In this document: one piece after another, positions 21,900 to 33,651 of the stretch | How the letters are laid out: each line of letters begins with the position of its first letter | How positions within the stretch are numbered: position 1 is the stretch's first letter | Assembly (NCBI RefSeq): GCF_964019385.1 | Contig: NC_088646.1 | Coordinates: forward strand, 16,058,823-16,122,822 | DNA length: 64,000 nt | Direction: 5' to 3' | Origin: Sycon ciliatum | Lineage: Eukaryota; Porifera; Calcarea; Leucosolenida; Sycettidae | Translations under genes and position numbers: made by a program | Notes under the pieces: generated by a model | What the model was told of the DNA's origin: nothing | What the model saw: the letters and a program-made list of their open reading frames with translations, nothing else | Databases searched by the model: none

Positions 21900-23740
21900 T
21901 CGCATATCACTCATTGCGTAAGGTCAACGCATCTGTTGACAATTTCGAGCCAAGCAGCTCTATCAGAAGCAGATTGCACAGCATTGACTGGTGATCCTAC
22001 TAAAATAGTTACTTGGCAGTTGGCAAAGAGGTACTTGTACAATCATGTATTGTACCTGATATGAGGAATCTATGACTTTGGCAACTGCATGACTGTGGGA
22101 ATGCGCACTGTACATGCATACAAGTAACAAGTAGTTAGTTAGTTACTACAGTAATGGCGTGTAGTATGCAGTGCATGGCGCGTGGCATTTACAATAAAGA
22201 GTCCTGCATGAGTGAATCATAATGTTTGTAAGCATGGGATTTTATTAACATTTTATCAGATACAAGTCACACAACTAACTATTACTAGTACAGTACTTAC
22301 TACTTAGTACTGCTTTGTGCAGTGCAACATATACATGCATATTGACCTACCACTAGTACTACCCCGGGGAAGTAACATGTAGGCGGTTAGTACAGCTGTA
22401 GTACCGCGACATGTATGCAGTAGCAGATGCTTTGTGTATTGGTATCCACTTGGGCATCAATTAGGTCACACTTGGATTATATTGTTTTGCACCTCTCAAC
22501 CCCACTACCACTCAAGGTGATAGACACCACGGGTACAGTTGACTGGCCCATAGATCAGATGGTGGAGAGCTCATGAGCCACTGAGCCAGGCACACTGAGC
22601 ACTATGATCACAGCGATTATGAGCATTCTGTTCCCTGGGAATATTGAAGTCAGCAACACCCGGTGAATGAGGAAATGCCAGAGATAACTATGCATTGGAG
22701 TGCTAACGAACTTGCTTTCTCCGCTAGGCCAGCGTCTTTGGAAACATCTACTAGTAATAAGTTAGCTCTACTGTGTCCATCCACCCACAATAACAATGTT
22801 ACATGGATGTATACCTGCTAGTACATGGCCATGCAGTGTGAACAGCTGCTACACTGACAATGCTATGGTCGTGGCCCACACCACACACCGTGGGTGGGGT
22901 ATCGCACTCGCAGGAAGCTCTTGCATAAACAAAGCCCAGGGGAGTAGTGAATAGCGCACCCACCATGGGGAAAGCAAGGGCAGCATCGGGCAAAAGCCAC
23001 AGCTGAGCAACACAACTTACGGAATATTAGTAGGCTCCAGCTCATCGGAATACATGGAGGCCGTAAGCAGGTTACAACTTGTAGGTACTCGTATATATTT
23101 TTTTAACATTTCTCAGCAGTAAAAAAATTCTACAAATAATTTGATTGGAATTGCAATAGGATACGGGCAGCCTTATCTCAAAAGTGCCCTTAAGTCTACA
23201 GCTCACAAATCATAAAAATTGGAGCAATACATTGCATACCAAATCTGTATATTATTGACATTGAGGACGGATAATTACAAGACTGAAATCAGTGCCGCAA
23301 ATTCAAAATTGAAAACGGAGTTAATCAAGTTATTTACGGCAATAAGAAAACTTATTGAAATAGTCAAATAATTCAAGTACGGGTATGCACACGTTCGTCT
23401 CATGATGTTTGCAAGCGGGTATGCACCACGGTTATCAATATAAAGTTAATAGTCTTGTAAGGAGGTGTAGCGAGCAGCAACACGTCCTGTGATAAGGACA
23501 GACCTGGACACGATCAATATGATCTCTGATAACAAAACATACCGTTCGGGATGAGTTATGGATAACACACCTTTGCGCGGGTTATTCCGTAGAGTTTGAG
23601 ATGAAGTTGACATCTGCTTTGTGGGGAGAGTCTAAGCTTTTGCATTAGGACTATAAGATTGGTTTAACGGGCTGCAGTAAAGAGACATTCTATATCAAGG
23701 ACTCCCGAGCAGTTCACGATTCTACAATAACACTAGAACC
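21900..23740. other. Gap between MITE zone and the Roquin 3' end
   Basis: No gene supported. The minus-strand part next to 23748 should contain the Roquin 3' untranslated region, but no clear polyadenylation signal was fixed. Confidence 0.4.
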
Positions 23741-23747
23741 TTTTAAA

Positions 23748-26724
23748 TCATTCAAGCCGCAAATAGCGGATACCAGATACAGGGTCAGTGTCTGAATGAG
23801 GTGCAGCAGCAGCGGCGGCAGCATGACTGGGTGACCAGAACTGACCGGCCTGTTGTCCCATGGCGTGCGGAGCACTGGACATTTGCTGCTGGTGGTGTGC
23901 AGGATGCTGGCTGCCAGGCATCATACTATTGGGTGCGGAAACGTTCGGTGCGCCGCCATCGCTGAACTGCGATCCCATTCTTGCCTCATACTGCAGGGTA
24001 CAAGAAATACAGATAAGAGCATGGTTTCTACAAACGAAATGACTTGAAACTGAATGAATGTGTACATCCTCCACTGTGTCCACAACACAAGAGTAACTGT
24101 TAGACAGTATCCACACCAGCCTGGCATGTACTGAGAAGTCAGGTACTACTTAATAGTGCATCGTGACTTTGCCGGAAGTACAACAAATGAAAATAGTATC
24201 AACAGATTCCAGCAAGCTAAACGCACCTAATACCCTACACCATTCAACATCCATGTTTTCAACCAATCTTATCTAAATGAGAGTTGCAGTGCAACCACAA
24301 GGCCGCAGCAGTTACGTGAACTTACATCGCTCGATGTATAGCCGGCCTGAAGTTGGTATTGCTGCCGAGGTTGGTGGTGCTGATGCGTGGCAGCATACAC
24401 CATGTGCCGAGCAGGCATTGCAGAGGCAGGTTCGGCTTGTGCTTGATATTGCACATGCGGCTGTGCTGATGAGTTCATGCCCATCTGCATGTGGTTGGGA
24501 TCGACCAAGTCTGGTTGCCACAGTGTTCCTGGGACTACATTCTGTGCCGGGTGTCTAGGCGGAGGGCGCTGCTGGTACTGCTGGCTGTAGTTCATATGTG
24601 CATGCGACGCAGGGTCGGACATCAGCGTCATACCGTGCATGGCCTGTGGCGCTGCCGGTGCTTGCTGGTGGTGCTGCATAACGGCGGAGCCTGTGCCTCC
24701 GCTAGCCGAGTTGGTTTGCTCAGGATGGTGGTGCATGTGTATGTGGGATGGTGGCGGTGGTGGCTGTGGCATGTGCATACCGTTGGAGGGTGGCGCGTGT
24801 CTGAACCGAGAGCTGGTGTGCGACGGCATGGCATTAGAGGATGGGTGCGATGGTTGTGTACCCGCACCGTATGCGGCATGAGCAGACGCAACGTGTGGAC
24901 CAGAGCCACGTGCGACAAGCTGACTGAAGTCCGAATGTGGTTGCTGCTGCTGCTGCTGGTAGTACTGGGGCTGGGAATCAAGCACATGTAGGTCAGTGCC
25001 TCTTGGGCCAGAACTCAAACGACCGCTTGCTTGCTCTGCTGGCCTGTTGCATTGGAGCACATATCAATAAAGGAAAGAAATGTGCTTATTAGCAATGAAA
25101 GACGTAAGACTGCACCACTCAACACTGATCACACATATCCCGTCATGCGTCACCAATGCATCACTGCCAAGATTTCAAGGTGACCTGTTACTGTCGTGAA
25201 TACACACTCTAGCCTAGCCTACTATTGACAGCAGTATAGTCATGGGTGTACAGGTACAACGTTACAGCCAGCCTGTATGATCTCCTTGACAATTTCCCAG
25301 CCACCAGCACTTGAGTGAGTGGGAAAACCACCAGGAAATAACTGTATCAAGGTATACATGGGAAGGGGACTGGACGGGAACACCAAGCTCATGCATAATT
25401 GTGTTACTCACTATCAATGTGGTCTACTAAATACCCCCTCCCCCCTTGCACTGCAGACTGCTTTTTAACGACTGATATTCAACACACTGGGAGGTCGTTA
25501 TCAAGCACTGGCTCGCTCAGTTGCTCCTCACCTGCTGGATGGTGGTGGGTGTGATTGGTGCTCTGCTGGAGTTGATCTTGCAGGGTCACGCGAACGCCCG
25601 CCTCCACCACGTGGGAGCAGGTCATCCGTTGGAGCAGCAGAACGGGAGCTGATCGCTTGAGTCTTGCCCACTTTGGTCTGTCCATGGACACAAGCCGCAC
25701 AATAGACAGATTATGATCAAGGACTTGACATACCAGTGATGCTGGAACACATATCCTCAAACCACTTCTACACACTCAGGGAAACTAATCTTTGAATAAA
25801 AGCCTGTGTATGAGTTGATAGGTGCAGTACACAATTGTACACACGGACACTGATACATACATACATACATACAATACATTGAACTTACATGTACATACAA
25901 CCGTGCATACACACCACCGGTCACTTAGTTGACATGCCAATCACACCCACTCTAGAGAACAGGATACGGAACGCATCTCTTCCAGTGGGGGCAAGTGGTC
26001 GCAGAGGTTTCACGAGTAGTCTGAAGGGCCTGGTTTTCCCCAATATGGCCGCCTAGATATTCAGTGTCAGTACATGTACTGAAGTACACTGCAGGCACAG
26101 TATGGAGTGAAGCTCTCAACAAGTCATGCGTCTGAATCCGATCAAGTCCTTGAAAGTAGCCAACCATTTCTGCACACATTTCGATGGGCACTCACACATT
26201 TCCTTGTGCAAATAGCACTACACTGCACACCTTATGTCAACAACAGCAGGCACTAGAAGCTTACCGATCCCTTGGTTTTATGGCGAATCTGTTCAATCCA
26301 GCCCTGGTCCGCAGAAGAATAAATGCAAGCAACAGAGACTAGTCAGATTCATGCCTTGCAATAGTACCACAGGGCATCACACAGCACAGCGGCACATGTA
26401 GCAATCATGATCTGCACCAACACTGTCGGAGACCCCCCCCCCCAGAGCGGTGTTGCAAGTGCTTTATCATAATCATAATAGTTGGGGAATTTAGAGTGAG
26501 GGGAGGGGGGGGGGGGGGGGGGCAGCATGCACCAAGTTAACCCGCGGCAGCATCCCTAGACAGTACATTGTAACAGTGTGTCCCTTCAAGTACCAGAGTA
26601 CATGTAGCTTGTGATCTCACCTTGTACTGAAAAGACATCAACATCATGGGTAGAAGGAAACAGCCATGCCCAGGACAGCAACAACAAGAACAACAAGAGC
26701 AACAAGAACAGCAGCGGCAGCAGC

Positions 26725-26756
<32 letters not shown>

Positions 26757-26892
26757 CAACAACACAAGGCAGAAACACAACAGGCAAAGAAGACCATTAG
26801 TCAGATAGAAGGTGTAATAAAGATGATGTCATGCTGTTCTTCAGCAATGGGATCTTATGAAGTTATGAATGCACCGTACCGTGCGTGCGTGG

Positions 26893-26948
<56 letters not shown>

Positions 26949-29403
26949 GTGTGTGTGTGTGTGTGACTATGTGTGAAGGCAACATAACCAAAGTGCTAAC
27001 TAATGTCTGCAGCCTTAGTTCATGTAGAATTACACACACTGCCTTAACTTGGGGTCCATGCTAGTTGATTTTCTACCTACTAAATGCACGCAAAGCAAAC
27101 GCCAACCCTCAAATTAAACCGTTTTCTGGCAATGCAACTTTACCTTGGGATGGCGCACAAGCTCAGTCAGGACACAGGCAACGGAATCCAAAACCTGACC
27201 AACTTCCTCCATGCCAATGTCCCCATCTGGGAGGGGAATCACAGGAACAGAATAATTCATTTTATTATCACCAGTACAGGAAAAAAATGGATCCTTAGGT
27301 ATATTGCCGCGAGAGGCCCGCACTCTAGACACAACAGCCCGAAAAAAGTAAATGCTTGTCTCCATTCCCTAGGGAACTCACGGCGGCCGCTAACGCCAGG
27401 AATATAATAATCCAGCAGAAGATGCGGCGCCACATGACACAACAGATAGCAGACACTAAACTGTACCTTTGCGACGGGTGATGCTCTCCAAGACATCAAA
27501 CTTCGGTCGGAGTTGACCAATCCGGCTTGCTTCTTCTGTATCTTGACTGGCTGCAACAAGGACAACCTTCTCGATGCTGTCTTTGAAGTACTCCATTGTA
27601 ATCAGCTGTAAGGAAGCAAAACAAAAAAACCCAAGGAACGCTTCAGCTTGCAGAACAGTCAAGCAGAAACCTTTAAAGAGAATGGTTACTATTGGTTAGT
27701 GAATCTAGCTTGTTCAGAAGTAACTCGGAGCACACAGTCATGATCTGAATACAGAGCCGGAGTGCATCAGCACACTCACACCACTGCACCTGACCACATC
27801 CCATAGACCCATGCCATGTGGCTCACCTTGTCCATTATCGACTGCATGTGTGCGCGCTTGGAAGAGGATCCATACAGGAGATAGGAAAAGTACTCCGGCG
27901 TGATGTAAAGCCCCTTTTCCATTGCGATCTGGGCAATCTGCATGTCGTGTCGCGCACGAAAATCACTGTAATTCTGAATCTACAATGGAAGCAGAGCAAC
28001 CAACAATGCAAGAACAAATGAATTAGCTCACCACCATCACTATCCATCGGCAAGCCATTAAAACAGTCTCTGAAGCAAGGCTAAGAGTCTGGCCATGCTC
28101 TGTCATCTCTACCATCTCTCTGCCTCTGTCTGTCTGTCTCTTGTTCCTTTCTCAACCTCCTCTCTGCTGTATCCCCAGAGCACATTTGTCTGCATACGTG
28201 TAGGCTCCATGACCAATGTTATCGTTTTACGGTGCAAGTGGTAACTTACGTCTTCGCGTAGCGTTAGCTGGGAGACTTCCTCGCCGTTCCGTTTCGTCAC
28301 CTGTGCCACAGCAAAGCAGAACGACAGCATTGTTCTTTGTTGAGCTCTACCACATGCGCACACAGATATATTGACATGCTTTGGTGGCATGAGAATGGAT
28401 GTAGCAACCGTGATCCAGACTTGCATGCAAGCAAGGAAAGCTGATTTGAAAGAAACTTTTCGGTGCACATGCCGCAATCACAGCTCCGCCGCCTCATGTC
28501 CATTGTCGTACAACAGTGATGCAATGGTCAGTCTATACTCACATGAAAACACGACGCGCGATACATGAGCTGCACAACGTGTCCAACGTTCGTCTTGGAC
28601 ACAGCGTCAAACTCCTTGGCAAGACGCTGTAGCACAAACTCGACCAGGATCTTGCGCTGGAGCGCGTGGCGTGGATCGGAGGTGAGGAGAAAAATTGCCT
28701 GAAGGATCTGCTCCTGAAGCACATGTCCCATGAACTGCCCACCACAGGCACGGACAGCCTGCCACAGATCATTCACTAAGCCCTGTTGATTCTGATGCAA
28801 CAGCAGTATCTCCATGCATGCTCTTTCACCTACAGACCTGGAATACTTCATCAAGCGCTGACGTCCCTCTTTGTGCACCATCTGACTTTGCAGCAGTGCA
28901 GCCAGTTTCTTGTGCATTGGACGTGACAGCTTGGGCCAGTAGGCTCTGGTCTGCATGGGCGGTGGGGTATTGCTGCCTCCATTCGTTGAGCCAGAGCTAA
29001 CAGCCCTAGCATCCGCTGGGTGGAGGTGCTCTGCTACACGGCCCAAGTTCTTACAAGCCACCCGAAAGCTCTCAAAATCGTTGGCGTCCACACACTTTCT
29101 TAGGTTCTGCTCCTCGCCATGGATGAGTGTATCCACTCGCTCACCGAACGAGGATGGACGTGCAAACTCTGACGGGTCCGTGTCCCTCAAAGCAACAGCC
29201 TGCAGGGCCATGTTGACAGGTATTTTCGCAACATCCATCTGCAAGTCGGTCATGTCCAGAGGACAAACCCCACGCTTCAGGTGCTTCTTGCACTGCGAGC
29301 ACAACGAATGGCCGCACAGCAAGCTAGATGGTAGCCTCTCTTCGCCATAGGATCGCTTGCACACTGGGCAGCAGGCATATTCCGACCAGGACGGTGCCTG
29401 CAT
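23748..29403 (-). CDS. RC3H: Roquin-family RING/ROQ RNA-binding E3 ligase
   Basis: Roquins bind stem-loops in mRNA 3' ends and recruit decay factors in the cytoplasm. Nine exons join in phase: 29403-28543, 28300-28250, 27979-27827, 27605-27467, 27226-27144, 26303-26265, 25677-25532, 25043-24326 and 23990-23748, giving about 810 residues. The start is the ATG at 29403 (MQAPSWSEYACCPVC). Residues about 12-50 form a C3HC4 RING, with CPVC, CGHSLCSQCKKHL and CPLD. The ROQ core follows: SRPMHKKLAALLQSQMV, RSVGERACMEILLLHQN, LWQAVRACGGQFMG, VGHVVQLMYRASCF and IAQIAMEKGLYITPEYFSYL. The C-terminal part is low-complexity (Q, H, P, S) and keeps a PRGTD motif seen in vertebrate Roquin. A CCCH zinc finger, expected after WIEQIRHKTKGS, was not found. 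Family call is firm; the lack of the finger is provisional. Confidence 0.9.
26433..26522. repeat. C-tract and G-tract in a Roquin intron
   Basis: A run of C at about 26432-26442 and a run of G at about 26500-26522. Confidence 0.85.
26673..26765. repeat. (CAA/CAG)n microsatellite in a Roquin intron
   Basis: Mixed CAA, CAG and AGC units. Long poly-Q, poly-N or poly-C frames here are artefacts, since the Roquin splice phases skip this stretch. Confidence 0.85.
26894..26965. repeat. (GT)n microsatellite
   Basis: About 70 bp in a Roquin intron. Confidence 0.95.
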
Positions 29404-30024
29404 TTCCGCTGTGAATGTGAGAACTTGGTAAATGTGCGGCGAACGGCGAGAAACAAGAGCAAAGTAGCAGCCACTAACCGAGACGTAACAAAGCCGTTAC
29501 ATCATGTTTTACACTGCTTGAACATACACGACTCGAAAGCTTATTGTAGTAGATCTACTAGTAGCTGACGAGGAGGAGAAATGATTGCCACCGCTAGCTG
29601 CTGACCAAGCCGTCTATTTGACGAAACAACGCTACCGAGCCATGTAGTGGATGCGCTACACTCTCTGCAGTAGGCATGAACTCAGAATCGCAGACCTAGC
29701 AGAATATCTGACGGTCCTGTCGATCTGTGCTGGGTGAATGCCTTGGGAAAGGACGGTGGCAAGGCCCATGTCATGGCGAGCAAGCGGCAAAGCGATAGCT
29801 TGAATCATTCATCACTCCATGGCACACGTCAGACTCTCTTGACTTGAGTCTCTTCTGAGAGCAGCTAGCTAGCTAGCACTGCACTAGCACTAGTAGTAGC
29901 AGCATTCCCGGGGAATCAAAAATTATTTTCGATGTCGGAACGCATGATATGAATCACAGATTCGATCGCGGCTGTACAGACTCGTTATCAGGGCAGGCAC
30001 ATGACACTACATACTGACTGCATG

Positions 30025-30222
30025 TACAGACTCCAGTGGTCCCTCTCTAATCCGGCACCATTTGTGCCACGGAAAATCTGCTGGATTAGGGAGGGTGCTG
30101 ATTTTCTGCTAGAACGTGCATGAAGTTGAAGAGGACATTTTGGCTACTGCAAATTGTGCTGGCTTTAATAATATCGCGGGTGCTGGATTATAAAGTGCTG
30201 GATTAGAGAGGGACGACTGTAG
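30025..30222. mobile_element. Tigger-like MITE, CCCTCTCTAATCC ends
   Basis: The left end TACAGACTCCAGTGGTCCCT followed by CTCTAATCCGGCA matches the right end, which reads TACAGTCGTCCCTCTCTAAT on the other strand. TA flanks. About 200 bp, upstream of Roquin. Confidence 0.75.
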
Positions 30223-30560
30223 TACTAGACTACGTTTAGACTGGTACAATTAGGGGTTCCAGGATCTGGCCGACTGGGTTCGAGGACTTTCTCCACGCGC
30301 TACACACAAAAGTTTGGTCGCGCGATGACGGCTCATTCTAGGCCAGTGCGCTGGGATATCGTAAGTTCTGGAGGATTTTTGAAGTCACCAGTGGCTTCCT
30401 GAGGTTTTCAGCTGTCCAATGTGGGGTTTTTGATCGCCGTGCGGCGAAATTAGGCCATTGCGATCAGTCAAAGAAGAAATTGAAGGCGATTTTCAAGTCT
30501 AAAATGGCATCTTAGGGGATTCTTAAACCGATTTTCAGCTTCAGCACCCAAAAACCTTTC

Positions 30561-30881
30561 GGAATCACCCATGCCGGTGTTTTTCTCAAGCAAGGTAGAG
30601 CAGCGCAACAAAATTTGAGTGCGCCGAGTAGGACTAAAAGCACCTCCGACATGGCGATTTTTTCAAGTGCGAGGAAGAAGAGTAGATCTACACTAGAAAC
30701 TAGGTGTTACCCCCAGCGCAGTCAGCTGATCGCGAGTATCAAGCAGCACGAAGACCAGGATTGCGCTGTGCCTAGTGAGCACGACGTAGTACACGATTCT
30801 GTACTATCTCCTGTTTGCGAGGAACAAGGAGAACAGGCGGCGGCTTGGATTTACGACTCGTGCGCTGGCGGAGAACAGTGA
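30561..30881 (+). CDS. Unassigned open frame, probably transposon-derived
   Basis: The frame from about 30615 reads MSAPSRTKSTSDMAIFSSAR, then KKSRSTLETRCYPQRSQL, and ends AAWIYDSCAGGEQ. It is charged and serine-rich with no motif I know, and lies in transposon-dense intergenic DNA. It may be part of a transposon protein or chance. Confidence 0.2.
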   Translation, partial: GITHAGVFLKQGRAAQQNLSAPSRTKSTSDMAIFSSARKKSRSTLETRCYPQRSQLIASIKQHEDQDCAVPSEHDVVHDSVLSPVCEEQGEQAAAWIYDSCAGGEQ

Positions 30882-31513
30882 GCTGCCGTCATTACCGATC
30901 GAACTGGTTGGTGTTGGAGCTGATGCAGTATCTCTCACCATGATCAGCCTGATCCCAGCTCCCATCGACAGCGTCTTCTGGATTTAGTTCGCAACTTGCA
31001 AGCTCTGCAGAAGACGGCATCGGCAACATCAACATTGGCGTGTTTGTGACTTGCCGTCCTTGTCGGCAATGGCCAAAGCCGTGCTGGTGACTTGAGGTCC
31101 TTGTCGGCCAAAGAGGTGTGAAGAAGAGGGGTACGGGTAGGTTCGCCGAATCGAAGCGTGCATATGTCATCCGCTCAAGGCAAGGATAAGAGGCCGGCTG
31201 TAACCTGTGACAAAATTTCATCTGATTCGTGTGAAAATGTATGTAGCTAGGTGGTGGCTATGCAGTAGTTTGACCATGTTTTGAGCCGATTTCCCATTTG
31301 ATCGCCAGAGAAAAATTCACCCATTTCGCTGTAGAAAAATGGCTATAACTTTCGAATGCCTGGACCGATTTTGATAAAATTGGTACCATAGTATTTCTCA
31401 TTTCCTCGGTGACATTGTCCAAGAACAAGCTAGCTTGAATTATGAATTTGAAATTTTGACTGGAATCCCTAGTACAATGACTATGTAGATCTACGTGATG
31501 GGCCACTGATCAT

Positions 31514-32158
31514 GATAATACGGAGGATTAGCAAGACGAAATTCGCGTTCGCGTTCGCAAACATTTTTCAGTTATTATTATCAAATTTTATTATTATTAT
31601 CAAATTTTTGATAGGGCAATCCCCACAGGCCTAAGGCCTTCTTACAGGGTACCCTAGAAATGAAAGTACTGAATTACGGAATAGATGCAGGGAAGAGCAT
31701 AAGCGGACTGCAGCAGGGAGGGCATTCCAACGGTCGGAACCGATGAAAGAAACTGAAAAGAGACCGAAACGAGTTTTAGCCTTGGGTAGAGTCACAGACG
31801 AAGATACCTGGGAGCGAGTGCAGGAATTGGTACGAGTAGAAGTAGAACGAAGGCAAAAGCAATCAGTAAGGAGAGTAGTAGTTACCTGAGTTCACGAACT
31901 GGATTGCGAACTTTCGCATTTTTCGTTCGGAAAAGTAGTCGAAACACGAATCGCGGATTCGTGTCATCAGGGCAGTCATACATTTACCACGCTGTATTGT
32001 CTGTACACAATGTACATGATGTACGTCGTATCAACGTCATGCATGTGCGAATTCTGTTTGCTAATCCTTCTCATAACGCGAATTCCGTCACTGAGTTCGA
32101 CTTTCCTTGGAGTGCGAACGCGAACGCGAATTTCGTCTTGCTAATCCTCCGTAATAAT
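31514..32158. mobile_element. MITE with a 40-bp near-perfect inverted repeat
   Basis: ATACGGAGGATTAGCAAGAC plus GAAATTCGCGTTCGCGTTCG at the left is mirrored at 32113-32155. The interior includes a LINE-like 3' fragment at 31585-31880, so this is probably a MITE carrying a nested insertion. Confidence 0.8.
31585..31880 (-). mobile_element. LINE 3'-end fragment with (TAA)n tail
   Basis: Read on the minus strand it ends AGGGTACCCTGTAAGAAGGC, CTTAGGCCTGTGGGGATTGC, CCTATCAAAAATTTG and then ATAATAATA units. The same end recurs on the plus strand at 37407-37492, followed by AAT units. A shared 3' end with a simple tail is typical of L2/CR1-type LINEs. Confidence 0.55.
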
Positions 32159-32214
32159 GATGGGACGCTCGTCGCTCGCATGGCCACACGCGTGCTACAT
32201 ACTGACTGTCATAA

Positions 32215-32343
32215 CATAGAAATCCGGTCGTAGGTCTGCGCCCCCCCCCCCCCCCCGGCCGTGCACCATCCTACCATAATGGTAGGATGGTGCACGGCCG
32301 GGGGGGGGGGGGGGGGGCGCAGACCTACGACCGGATTTCTATG
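32215..32343. repeat. Near-perfect palindrome with a C/G homopolymer
   Basis: The left arm (32215-32277) runs CATAGAAATCCGGTCGTAGG, TCTGCG, about 16 C, then GGCCGTGCACCATCCTACCA. The right arm (32280-32343) is its reverse complement with about 18 G. The spacer is one or two bases. Weaker symmetry (CTGTCAT/ATGACAG) extends outward. It could extrude as a cruciform, or be an inverted assembly artefact at the homopolymer. Confidence 0.9.
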
Positions 32344-32557
32344 TCCATGACAGTGTACCATGTGCACGGATAAGCGGTAGATCTACACACATGCATTTAT
32401 GCGCTGTACATGTGCAACAATGTTGATCCTATGCTGCATGCATGCGACCATGATGACATTGTACTTTGTAGTGAAGTAAAGCGCTGGCAACTGAAATCCG
32501 ACCCCCTGAGCTGTGGGTTCACATTCTAGCGGTCTCTGTTTCGTAGTTTTACTTTTA

Positions 32558-33080
32558 GGCCAAAACAAAATTAATAATGACCTTGTTTCCGGTCGCCCGA
32601 CCGGGCCACTTTTTCCCAAATTCTGAAACTTTTTTTTGGTCCCAAATGTATACAAACGGTGGCAATGCCATGTGTGCAAGTGCACTCAACGAGTCATAAC
32701 TCAGTCAAATCTCAACCGAATTCCACAATCGAAACACCTACAAGGTAGCAGAGATTCTCAGCTGTCGGCTCGAAAACCTCCGGGGTCGATACGAGCTAGA
32801 ATAACGGAGCTGGAAGGACTCGAACTGTTTGCTTGATTTCTCAGGATGTACGAAAACAGGAATACACCACATGCTGTACAAGAACAGTGAGTCAGTCAAC
32901 TTTGACATTGATCCTTGCCATGATGTATGTACAATGTACATGTGTAGGTGCTCTTGTCCATCAATACCACAACGATTGAGGAACCAAAAAAAAGTATCCA
33001 AAAAAAGTTTCATTCCGGCCGACCGAGTCTCCTTTTTGAGGGGTTGCCGACCGGAAACAAGCCTATTTTTTGTTTTGGCC
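32558..33080. mobile_element. PIF/Harbinger-like MITE, GGCCAAAACA ends, TTA duplication
   Basis: The ends GGCCAAAACAAA and TTTGTTTTGGCC are flanked by TTA on both sides (32555-32557 and 33081-33083). Inner subterminal blocks GTTTCCGGTCGCCCGACC and GTTGCCGACCGGAAAC continue the symmetry. About 520 bp. A second copy lies at 50389-50892 with a TAA duplication. Confidence 0.9.
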
Positions 33081-33651
33081 TTACTAGCCCGTGTTGGGTT
33101 TTGCGATGTGAGCGCACCGCGCTCAGGGGGTCGGATTTCAGTTGCCAGCACTGTACTGTACAATCATGTACATACGTACACCATGTACACTGCACACAGC
33201 GTTCTGTACGCGCTGAGGGCGCCGGCCGCATCGATAGGCATAGACCTCACGGACGCACTGCTGATCTGCTGCTGCTGAGTGCTGTCGGAGTAGAGTGTCG
33301 TGCAGCTGTAGATGCAAATGCACTGGCCATCACCCAAGACGGCAAGAGCCAGATCCAGAAATATCCAGTGAAACCATGCATGAGAATCTGAGCTCGACGG
33401 ACACGACCCTGACCTGGGGAAACGATGCACGTAAGTCGTTTCCTAGCCAGTCTCGCCGGACTTGTCCCAGGACCAGGCCCAGGGCACCAATGCAGCTGAT
33501 CCACCGACCCGTCACACTCTGCACTAGACTGCAGAGAATCATGACCTACCAGGGTACCAAGGTCAAGGAGCCACAGGCACAGTTGCAGGGTTCACACTGG
33601 GTACATAGTCATTGAGTGAGGCAGCCTCATTGGCCGCCATAGTGGAGGCAT

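Noticed and set aside
24466-24500. CTGATGAG in the Roquin C-terminal exon as a hammerhead core
   Set aside because: No GAAA box or stem II follows. It is coding sequence.
25952-26191. Minus-strand open frame with RIQTHDLLRASLHTVP in the Roquin intron
   Set aside because: This wording is typical of translated repeats, and it lacks the cysteine pattern sought for a CCCH finger.
26537-26966. Poly-Q and poly-C proteins
   Set aside because: Frames through the CAA/CAG and GT repeats in a Roquin intron. The Roquin exons join in phase without them.
31935-31975. Minus-strand CTGATGA followed by a perfect CACGAATC/GATTCGTG hairpin
   Set aside because: The box after the hairpin is TTTC rather than GAAA, so it is a plain hairpin inside a MITE.
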